Made by a program: the position numbers and the translations under genes. The notes beneath the pieces were generated by a model. The model was not told where the DNA came from, made no database searches, and saw nothing but the letters and a program-made list of their open reading frames with translations. Of a DNA stretch of 64,000 bases, positions 45,076-54,200 are shown piece after piece. This stretch comes from Azospirillum melinis (GTDB taxonomy: Bacteria; Pseudomonadota; Alphaproteobacteria; Azospirillales; Azospirillaceae): NCBI RefSeq assembly GCF_013340935.1, contig NZ_WHOS01000012.1, positions 103,076 through 167,075 of the forward strand, given 5' to 3'. Numbering within the stretch: the first letter of the stretch is position 1; every line of letters starts with the position of its first letter.

Positions 45076-46524
45076 CTATTCCGCCGCCAGCCCGGTGGGC
45101 ACGGTCGCCGATGCCCTGGCGCCGGATGCCCGCTCGGCCAGCGCCGCCCGCAAGGCGGTGCGGAAGCGGTCGGCGATCTCGTCCAACTCGGCGGCATCGA
45201 CGATCAGCGGCGGCAGGAAGCGCACCACCGCGCCGTGGCGCCCACCCAGCTCCAGGATCACGCCGCGCTCCAGGCAATGGCGTTGCAGGGACCGGGCAAG
45301 CTCGCCGTCGGCCGGGCGGGCACCGGTCCGCGACGGCGGCCGGTGTTCGTCCACGATCTCGACGCCGATCATCAGGCCCGGCCCCCGCACGTCACCCAGG
45401 CAGGGATGGTCCGCCTGGATGGCCCGCAGATGGCCGCTCAGCCGCGCGCCCATGGCGGCGGCATGCTCGTCCAGCCGGTCGGCGCGGATGCGGCGCAGGG
45501 TGGCCGTGCCCGCCGCCATCGCCAGCTGGTTGCCGCGGAAGGTGCCGGCATGGGCGCCGGGCGCCCAGCAATCCAGTTCCGCGCGATAAATCACCACCGA
45601 CAGCGGCAGGCTGCCGCCGATGGCCTTGGACAGCACCAGCACGTCCGGCTCGATGCCGGCATGCTCGAAGGCGAACAGCCGGCCGGTGCGGCCGAGCCCG
45701 GTCTGCACCTCGTCGATCACCAGCGGCACGCCATGGGCGCGAGTCAGCCGGCGCAGCCCCTGGAGCCAGCGCGCCGGGGCCGGCACCACGCCGCCCTCGC
45801 CCTGCACCACCTCCACCACCACCGCGGCGGGGGTGACGATCCCGGATTCCGGATCGCTCAGCAGCTGGTCGATCAGCGCCAGCCCGGCATCGACCCCGGC
45901 CTCGCCGCCCAGCCCGAAGGGGCAGCGGAAATCATAGGGATAGGGCAGCATGTGCGCGTCGCCGGTCCCGCCGCCCAACGGGCGTTTCGGTCCCAGATTG
46001 CCCATGATCGCCAGCGTGCCCTGGGTCATGCCGTGATAGCCGCCGGAGAAGCCGACGATTGTCCGCCGCCCGGTGGCGGTGCGCGCCAGCTTCATCGCCG
46101 CCTCGATCCCGTCGGCGCCGGTCGGGCCGCAGAACTGGATGCGGGCGTCGCGGGCGAAGGCCGGCGGCAGGGCCGCGAACAGCTCCTCGACAAAGGCGTC
46201 TTTCACCGGGGTGGTCAGGTCCAGCGTGTGCAGCGGCAGACCGCTGTCCAGCGTCGCCCGGATCGCCGCCACCACGTCCGGATGGTTGTGGCCCAGCGCC
46301 AGCGTCCCCGCCCCGGCAAGGCAGTCGATGAACAGCTGTCCCGCACTGTCGCGCAGATAGATGCCGCGCGCCTCGGTCAGGGCCAGCGGGATGCGCCGGG
46401 GATAGGAGCGCGCGTTCGATTCGCGCGCCTCCTGCCGGCGCAGCATCGGGTCGTCGCGCAGGCGGATCGGCGGCTGGCTGCGGAAGCCGTCCAGCCCGAA
46501 GGGCGCCGCAAGGGTCGCGGTCAT
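45076..46524 (-). CDS. pvdH: L-2,4-diaminobutyrate:2-oxoglutarate aminotransferase
   Basis: This 482-residue class III PLP aminotransferase closely follows the PvdH/Dat pattern, including RRQEARESNARSYPRRIPLALTEARG at the N-terminus, GPTGADGIEAAMKLART, VIDEVQTGLGRTG and the PLP lysine in VLSKAIGGSLPLSVVIY (about residue 298). It makes 2,4-diaminobutyrate from aspartate semialdehyde. In pyoverdine clusters the same enzyme supplies Dab to the NRPS, and one adenylation domain here has a Dab-like pocket. The start 46524 has a strong GAGGGAGG site. It is second in the leftward operon after mbtH. Confidence 0.87.
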   Translation of the reverse strand: MTATLAAPFGLDGFRSQPPIRLRDDPMLRRQEARESNARSYPRRIPLALTEARGIYLRDSAGQLFIDCLAGAGTLALGHNHPDVVAAIRATLDSGLPLHTLDLTTPVKDAFVEELFAALPPAFARDARIQFCGPTGADGIEAAMKLARTATGRRTIVGFSGGYHGMTQGTLAIMGNLGPKRPLGGGTGDAHMLPYPYDFRCPFGLGGEAGVDAGLALIDQLLSDPESGIVTPAAVVVEVVQGEGGVVPAPARWLQGLRRLTRAHGVPLVIDEVQTGLGRTGRLFAFEHAGIEPDVLVLSKAIGGSLPLSVVIYRAELDCWAPGAHAGTFRGNQLAMAAGTATLRRIRADRLDEHAAAMGARLSGHLRAIQADHPCLGDVRGPGLMIGVEIVDEHRPPSRTGARPADGELARSLQRHCLERGVILELGGRHGAVVRFLPPLIVDAAELDEIADRFRTALRAALAERASGARASATVPTGLAAE

Positions 46525-46570
46525 GCCAAAAGCCTCCCTCAAGGGGAAAATGGGAACCGGGCGGCGCCCG

Positions 46571-46780
46571 TCAGGCGGCCTCGCCCAGCGCGCGGCGCAG
46601 GCTGAGCGGGCGCATGTCGGTCCACACCCGCTCAATGTGGGCGAGGCAGTCCTCCCTGGGGCCGCTGACGCCGACGGTACGCCAGCCGGCCGGCACCGGT
46701 TTGTGGTCGGGCCAGATCGAATACTGCTCCTCCTCGTTCACCACGACGTGGAATCGCGTGTCGGGGCTGTCCCAGCTCAT
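46571..46780 (-). CDS. mbtH: MbtH-like protein
   Basis: This 69-residue protein has every hallmark of the MbtH family: [23 protein letters not shown] with the conserved tryptophans, the [20 protein letters not shown] segment, and the usual length. These proteins bind NRPS adenylation domains and are needed for their folding or activity. It is first in the leftward operon, preceded by AGAAGGAG, and lies just downstream of a Fur-box-like sequence. The one copy in the window would have to serve all five adenylation domains seen here. Confidence 0.95.
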   Translation of the reverse strand: MSWDSPDTRFHVVVNEEEQYSIWPDHKPVPAGWRTVGVSGPREDCLAHIERVWTDMRPLSLRRALGEAA

Positions 46781-46869
46781 GCCGAAGCTCCTTCTGGTGA
46801 GGACGCGGAAGGGATGATCGTTATCGGGGTAAGGACGCCTGGAAGATCGCGTCGTGCTTTCTTGCATAG

Positions 46870-46890
46870 TGAGATTGATTCTCATTTGCA
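46870..46890 (-). promoter_or_regulatory. Fur-box-like operator upstream of mbtH
   Basis: On the minus strand this reads TGCAAATGAGAATCAATCTCA. It resembles classical Fur sites (AATGAGAATCATT core) and contains TGAGA/TCTCA arms. It lies 90 bases before the mbtH ATG, where repression by iron-loaded Fur would silence the leftward operon. A second partial element (GATGATTCGCA) adjoins it. Confidence 0.7.
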
Positions 46891-47061
46891 AGATGATTCG
46901 CAGTAGGCTAACGTCCGGTCCGGATGAATGGTGACGGCGCCAATACCCGCGCAATGCGTGGTGTCTCTGCCGATCCCACCCTGCCGCGTGCTCAAGGAAG
47001 CGCCGGCACCCGCCGCGATTGCTGCCCACCCGCCGGCCGGAGGCAATGGCGTGCCCCAGTA

Positions 47062-47082
47062 TGCGAACGATTCTTACTCGCA
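47062..47082 (+). promoter_or_regulatory. Second Fur-like element upstream of the TauD-NRPS operon
   Basis: The 21-base sequence is bounded by TGCGA and TCGCA arms. Its complement contains GTAAGAATCGTT, similar to the AGAATC core of the first box. It lies 75 bases before the ATG at 47157, suitable for control of the rightward operon. Apart from these boxes nothing else is recognised in the 376-base divergent region (46781-47156). Confidence 0.5.
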
Positions 47083-47156
47083 GTAAAGACGTTTCTGCCG
47101 CCTTGCCAGCAATCGGACCCGAAATCGGGCCCGCAATCGGACGGAACCATCGACCA

Positions 47157-48200
47157 ATGGACCAGCGCCTTTCCGACCCCCGAACGGCCCCGCAAGCCCC
47201 CTCCCGGAGCGACAGCCTGACCTTGCGCCCGCTGCTTCCCGGCGGCGACCTGCCGCTGCTGGCGATGCCGGCGGACGGCCCGCTGGCGCCGGGGGGATGG
47301 CGCGATCTGCTGCCGGACATCCGGGCGGTGGTTGAGGCCCGGCTGCCGCAGGCCGGCGGGCTGCTGTTCCGCGGCTTCGGCATCCATGGCGACGCCGCAT
47401 TCCGCAGCTTCGTCGAGAGTTTCGGAAAGCCGCTGCTGGACTATGATTTCGGTTCCACCCCGCGCTCCGCGGTGGACAAGGGAGTCTACACCTCCACCGA
47501 ATATCCGGCCCACCAGTCGATCCCGCTGCACAACGAGCAGGCCTACACCCTGCAATGGCCGCAGACGATCTGGTTCCACTGCGTCACCGCAGCCGCGACC
47601 GGCGGGGCGACGCCGATTGCCGACAGCCGCGAGGTCTTCCGCCGGATCGATCCCGCCGTCCGCGCCCGCTTCGCCGAGCGGCAGCTGATGTATGTGCGCA
47701 ACTACGGCAACGGGCTGGACCTGCCCTGGCAGCGCGCCTTCAACACCGACGACCCGGTGGCGGTGGAGCGCTTCTGCCGCGCCAACGCCATCGCCTGGGA
47801 ATGGACCGAGGACGGCGAGTTGCGCACCCGCCAGATCTGTCAGGCCGTCGCCCGCCACCCGGCGACGGGGGAGGAGGTGTGGTTCAACCAGGCCCACCTG
47901 TTCCACGTCTCCAACCTGCCGCCCGCCGTGCGCGACAGCCTGCTGGCGGTGGTGGAGGACGAAACCGAACTTCCCCGCCACGTCTTCCACGGCGACGGCA
48001 CACCCATCGCCGATGCCGACCTCGACCATATCCGCACCGTCCTGGACGGCTGCACCCGCAGTTTCCCCTGGCAGGAAGGGGACGTGATGATGCTGGACAA
48101 CATGCTGGCCGCCCACGGGCGCGATCCCTTCACCGGGGCCCGCAAGGTGATCGTCGCGATGGCCGACCCGGTGCGCTCCCCCGATCTCCCGGCCGCGTGA
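47157..48200 (+). CDS. Stand-alone TauD/SyrP-like Fe(II)/2-oxoglutarate hydroxylase
   Basis: This 347-residue dioxygenase is of the TauD/TfdA-SyrP type. The iron ligands are in [14 protein letters not shown] (H-x-E) and [17 protein letters not shown] (distal His, with the 2-oxoglutarate arginine). Homologues in siderophore clusters hydroxylate the beta-carbon of carrier-bound aspartate or histidine. It is the first gene of the rightward operon. Its stop overlaps a possible GTG start of the following NRPS, which activates Asp in its first module. Beta-hydroxylation of that Asp is the leading hypothesis. The ATG at 47157 is chosen because the family begins near it; the upstream frame reads through the promoter. 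Confidence 0.85.
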   Translation: MDQRLSDPRTAPQAPSRSDSLTLRPLLPGGDLPLLAMPADGPLAPGGWRDLLPDIRAVVEARLPQAGGLLFRGFGIHGDAAFRSFVESFGKPLLDYDFGSTPRSAVDKGVYTSTEYPAHQSIPLHNEQAYTLQWPQTIWFHCVTAAATGGATPIADSREVFRRIDPAVRARFAERQLMYVRNYGNGLDLPWQRAFNTDDPVAVERFCRANAIAWEWTEDGELRTRQICQAVARHPATGEEVWFNQAHLFHVSNLPPAVRDSLLAVVEDETELPRHVFHGDGTPIADADLDHIRTVLDGCTRSFPWQEGDVMMLDNMLAAHGRDPFTGARKVIVAMADPVRSPDLPAA

Positions 48201-48211
48201 GGGTCAGCATC

Positions 48212-51200
48212 ATGGACAGCATCCTTCCCACCGACACCGTGCTTCACGCCGGAGAGGAACAGCGCGCCCTGTGGACCGCGTGGCGCCTCGCCCCCGACGA
48301 TCCCGCCTACACCATGACCTACGCGGTGGAGCTGGCGCCCGGCACCGACCCGCAAACACTGGCCGCCGCCTTCGCCCAGGCGATCGCGGCGCATGAGGCG
48401 CTGTCCAGCCTCTACCGCGAGGACGAGACCGGCCGGCTGGTGATGGAACGACAGCCCGGCTTCCAGCCCGACGTCTCGGTCCACGCCGCAGGCCCGCTGA
48501 GCGATGCCGGGCGCCTCGACTGGCTGGAGCGCGAGGCCGACACGCCGCTGCCGCTCGACCGCGGCATCGCCTGCCGCGTGCGGCTGCTGGACGAGGAGGG
48601 AGGGCGGCTGCACCTGCTGGTCGCCATCCACCACATCGCCGGCGACTTCCTGTCCTTCGAGATTCTCTGCGAACAGGCTTTCACCCTTTACGAGGTGCTG
48701 TCGTCCGGCTCCGCGGTGCCCACCTTGGCGACCGGCCGCTACGGCGCATGGCTGGAGCGCCAGCGCAGCCTGCAAAGCGGTCCCGAAGCCGCCCGGCTGG
48801 AGTCCTTCTGGCGCGGGCGCACGGCCGACATCGCCCCGCCTCCGGATCTGCCCGCCGACCGGATGGATCGACCCGGCCGGCCTCAGGAGACCGATGTCCA
48901 CCTCTCCCCGACGACGACCGCGAGGCTGCGCGCCACCGCCGGGCGTCTCGGGGTCGGGCTGTTCCCGCTGCTGGGCGCCGTCTTCCAGATCTTCCTGCAC
49001 CGCTGGAGCGGCCAGGACCGCTTCACCATCGGCACGCCGGTGTCCGGCCGCCAGGGTGCCGCCGACCGCGCGATGATCGGCTACACCCTGAACGCGCTGC
49101 CCTGGTCCGCCGACCTGTCCGGTAACCCGACGGCAGCCGAGGTCGCGCGCACTGCCCAGCGCACGCTGATGGCGCTGCTGCGCCACCGCCGCCTGCCGCT
49201 GGCCCGCATCACCGCCCTGGCCGGAACCGGCGGCCCGCTGTTCCGCCACATGACGACCTATGTCCCGGTCGGCGAGCGCGCCGTCGTCTACCGCCATGTC
49301 CGGCGCGAGCTGTTCGCCCACCAGCGCGGTGCCGCCAACGCGCTGAACCTGCGCTGGGTGGACGGGGGCGACCGCCTGACCGGCCAGTGGCGCGCCGATC
49401 CGGCACTGTTCGGCGAAGAGACCTCGGCTCGCATGCGCCGCGGCTTCCTGGCTCTGCTGGAGCGCGTGCTGGAGGATCCGGACGCTCCGGTTTCGACATT
49501 GCAGGCGTCCGCCGACGAAGCCGACATTTCCTTGCGCGAGGCCCCAATTCTCCCTCTCCCACCCGGGGAGAGGGGATCTTCCCAAGGCGGGAATGGGCAT
49601 CATTCCACCGCCCTCGCCCTGTTCGACTCCTCCGTCGCCCGCCACCCCCACCGCACCGCCGTCGAGGATGGCGACCAGTCCCTGACCTATGCGGACCTCG
49701 ACACCGCCGCCGCACGGCTGGCCCGCCGGCTGCGTGCCGCCGGCGTGCGTCCCGGCGACCGCGTCGGGCTGTGGCTGCCGCGCGGCACGGCGCTGGCGGT
49801 CGGCATGATCGCGGCGTGGAAGGCCGGTGCGGCCTATCTCTGCCTCGACCCCGCCCTGCCCGATGCCCGCCTCGCCTTCCTGGCGAAGGACAGCGGCAGC
49901 CGCGCCATCGTCGGCGGCGGGACCGCTCCCGGCTGGTGCGGCGACGCCGCATGGCTCGACATCGACGCCCCCTCCGATGAGGCCGAACCGGACAGCCTCC
50001 CCACCGGCCCTGATCTGCCGGCCTACCTGATCTACACCTCCGGCTCCACCGGCACGCCCAAGGGCGTGGTCGTCACCCAGGGCAACCTCGCCCACTACGC
50101 CCAGGGCGTGCTGGCGGCGATGGAACTGCCGGAGGACGCCACCCTCGCCACGCTGGCCTCGGTCACCGCCGATCTCGGCTACACCGCATGGTTCGGCGCG
50201 TTGCTCGGCGGGCGGACGCTGCGGCTGGTCGCCCCGGCGCTGGCCGAGGATCCCGACGCGCTGGCCCGCCAGTTCGCCGCGCGGCCGGTCGACATGCTGA
50301 AGATCGTGCCGTCCCACCTCGCCGCCCTGATGGCCGTGCCCGACCCGGCCCGCCTGCTGCCGCGCCGCTGCCTCGTGCTCGGCGGCGAGGCGCTGGACGG
50401 CCGCTTCGTCGCGCATCTGCGAACCCTCGCCCCCGGCTGCCGCGTGCTGAACCATTACGGCCCGACCGAGACCACCGTCGGCTGCCTGACTGCCCCGGCC
50501 CCGCAGGACCCCGCCCAGCCGGTGCCCATCGGCACCCCGCTGCCCGGCCTTCGCGCCGCGGTGCTCGACCGCCATGGCGACCCGGTGCCGCTGGGCGTCG
50601 TCGGCGAGCTTGCCATCGGCGGCCCCACCGTCGCCGCCGGCTATCTCGGCCGCCCGGCCCTGACCGCCGAGCGCTTCGTGCCCGACCCGTGGGGCCGGGG
50701 CGGGCGTCTCTACCGCACCGGCGACCGCGTGCGCATGGCCGCCGACGGCATGATCGAGTTCCTCGGCCGCGCCGACGATCAGGTGAAGATCCGCGGCTTC
50801 CGAGTCGAGCTTGGCGAGGTCGATGCGTGGCTGCGCGCCCGGCCGGACGTCACCGAAGCGGTCACCGTCGCCCGCCCGTCCCTGACCGGCGACGGCCTGC
50901 GCCTTGCCGCCTTCGTCGCGCCGGAAACGGTGGACACCGACGCGCTGCGCACCTCCATGGCGGCGGCCCTGCCCGACGCCATGGTTCCCGCAGCCTTGCG
51001 CGCCCTGCCCGCCCTGCCCCGCCTGTCCAACGGTAAGATCGACCGCAAGTCCCTGCCCGACGATGAACCGGCCCAGGCCGTCACCGCCCCCGCTCCCCGC
51101 AGCCTGACCCCGGCCGAGGAAACGCTGGCGGCGATCTGGGCCGAGGTGCTCGGCCGCCCGTCTGTCGGGGTGGAGGAGGATTTCTTCGCCATCGGCGGCG

Positions 51201-54200
51201 ATTCGATCCTGGCGCTCCAAGTCATCGCCAAGGCGCGGCCGAAGGGGCTGGCCCTGAAGCCGAAGCTGTTCTTCCAGAAGCGCACGGTTGCCGCCATCGC
51301 CGCGGCGCTGCCTGCCGCCAAACCCATCGCGGCGCCCGCCGAAAAGCGCATCGAGCCTTTCGCCCTCAGCGGACTCGACGCCGCGGCGCTGGCGGCCCTG
51401 CAAGCCGAACGTCCGACGCTGGAGGACGCCTATCCGCTGTCCTCGCTCCAGCAGGGGCTGCTGTTCCACGGCCTGATCGACCCCACCGGCGGCGCTTACG
51501 TCAACCAGCTGGCGGTCGAGGCGGACGGTCCCTTCGATCCGGACGGTTTCGCCGCCGCGTGGCAGGACACCGTCGCCGCCAACCCGATCCTGCGCACCGC
51601 CTTCCGCTGGGAGGGCACCGACCGCCCGCTGCAGCTGGTGGAGCGCGCCGCCACCCTGCCCGTCGCCCACCGCGACTGGAGCGACCTGACGGAAAACGCC
51701 CGCGACGCAGCCCTCGCGGCCTTCCTGGCGGAGGACCGGGCGCGCGGCTTTGCGCTGGACCGGGCGCCGCTGATGCGGCTGGCGCTGATCCGCTGCGCCG
51801 CCGGCCGCTGGCTGCTGCTGTGGAGCCGCCATCACCTGGTGGTCGATGGCTGGTGCTCCATCCTGCTGCTGGACGAGGTGCTGGAACGCTACCGCGCCCG
51901 TCTGGCCGGCGAGGCTCCCGTCCTGCCCGCTCGCCGCCCCTTCCGCGACCACATCGCCTGGACCCTGCGACAGGATTCCAGCCGGTCCGCCGCCTTCTGG
52001 CGCAGCGCCCTCGCCGGGGTGGAGGCCGCCACGCCGCTGCCCCTGCTGACCCCGGCACCGGAATCGGCTCCGGAAACCGGCAGCGCCATCCCGCTCAGCC
52101 GCGGCATCGTGCTGGACGAGGCGGAGACCGCCCGGCTGACCGCCGCCGCGCGCGGCCTGGGCGTCACACTGAACACGCTGGTGCAGGGCGCTTGGGGCCT
52201 CGTCCTGGCCGCCCGCGGGGCCCGCGACGACGTGCTGTTCGGCGTCACCTCCGCCGGCCGCCCGGCCGACCTCGACGGCGCCGAGTATATGCTGGGCGTT
52301 TTCATCAACACCCTGCCGCTGCGGGTGCACGCGCCCGGCCACCGGCGTCTCGGCGACTATCTGCGCGGCATCCAGGCCGACAACGCCGCGATGCGCGAGC
52401 ATGAGCACAGCGCGCTGGCCGACATCCAGGCGCAGGCCGGGATCGGTCCGCTGTTCGACACGCTGCTGGTCTTCCAGAACCTGCCGATGCTGGAGGGCCG
52501 GCGCCGCCGGGTCGGCGCGCTCGAACTGCGCCAGCGCGCCAATGTCGAGCGCACCCATTACGGCCTGACGCTGGAGGTCTTCCCCGGCGAGACGCTGGGC
52601 GCCACCATCGACGCCGACGCCCGCCGCATCGACGCCGCATCGCTCACCCGCATCGCCGAGGGCTTCCGCGCCGCCCTGCTGTCGCTCGCCCGCGGCGCCG
52701 CCACCCCGCTGGCCGCCCTGCCGCGCATGGGCGAGGCGGAGGCGCAGGCCCTGCGCCGCTGGGCCGTCACCCCCGCCCCCTACAGCCTGTCGCCGGGCTG
52801 GGTCGAGCGGGTCGCCGCCCGCGTCGCCGCCCACCCCGACCGCATCGCCGCCCGTTGCGACGGCGCCACCCTGACCTATGGCGCACTTTGGCAGCGCTCG
52901 GAGCGGCTGGCCCGCGGCCTCGCCGCGGCCGGTGTCCGTCCCGACGAAGCCGTCGCCCTGCTCGCCCCGCGCGGGCTGGAGCTGCTCTGCCTGATGGTCG
53001 CGGTGCTGCGGGCCGGCGGCGCCTGGGTGCCGCTCGACCCCGGCCATCCGCCGGCCCGCTGGGCGCAGGTGATAGAGCAGGCCGGCACCCCGCTGCTGGT
53101 GCGCGATGCCGCCGTGCCTTGCGACATTCCCGCCCTCACCCCCGCCGACCTGCTGGCCCGCGCCGATGCCGGCAGCCTGCCCACACGGCCCGCCCGCGGC
53201 GACCAGCGCGCCTATGTGCTGTTCACCTCCGGCTCGACGGGCACGCCCAAGGGGGCGATGGTAACCCGCGACGGCATGCTGAACAACATGCTGGCGAAGC
53301 TCGACCCGCTCGGCCTGTCCGAGCATGACGTGATCGCCCAGACCGCCCCCGCCTGCTTCGACATCTCCGTCTGGCAGACGCTGACCGCCCCGCTGCTGGG
53401 TGCGGTGGTGGAGATCGTCCCCGATGCGGTGATGCGCGATCCCGACGCCCTGCTCGACCGGCTGGCGGCATCGGGCGTGACCCTGTTCGAGCCGGTGCCG
53501 TCGCTGATGCGCACCCTGGCGGAAACCCGCGGTGCGGACGGCCGCTCCCGCCCGCTGCCGGCCCTGCGCTGGGTGCTGCCGACGGGGGAGGCGCTGGGCG
53601 CGGCCGATGCCGCCGCGTGGTTCGATGCCTACCCCGACGTGCCGCTGATGAACGCCTACGGCCCGGCCGAATGCGCCGACGACGTGGCCTTCCATCCGCT
53701 GCACGCCGCCCCCGTCGCAGGCACCGCCGCCCCCATCGGCCGGCCGACGGCGGGGGCGGAGCTGCGCGTCGTCGATGGCGACCTCTCTCCCGTGCCGCTC
53801 GGCACGGTGGGGGAGATCGCCGTCGGCGGCGTCGGGGTCGGCCGCGGCTATCTCGGCGACCCGCGCCGCACCGCGGCGGCCTTCGTGCCCGATCCGGACG
53901 GCGCTCCGGGGTCGCGCCTCTACCGCACCGGCGATCTCGGCCGCTGGTCGGCCGACGGCGTCATCGAATGGGCCGGGCGCAGCGATTTCCAGATGAAGCT
54001 GCGCGGCTTCCGCATCGAGGCCGGCGAGGTCGAAGCGGCGCTGGAGCGCCACCCCGCCGTCCGCCGCGCCGCCGTCCACATCCGCGCCGACCATCTGACC
54101 GCCTGGTGGGAAACGTCGGACGAGACGGCCCCGCCGCCGGACCTCGCCGCCCACGCCGCGGCCCTGCTGCCGCCCTACATGGTGCCGACCCGCTGGGTCC

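Noticed and set aside
51050..52740. Epimerization domain after the GGDS carrier of the large NRPS
   Set aside because: The carrier is of the GGDS type often followed by an E domain. However, the next domain has HHLVVDGWC and leads straight into A2, without the EGHGRE and TVGWFTSxxP motifs of E domains, so it is called a condensation domain.
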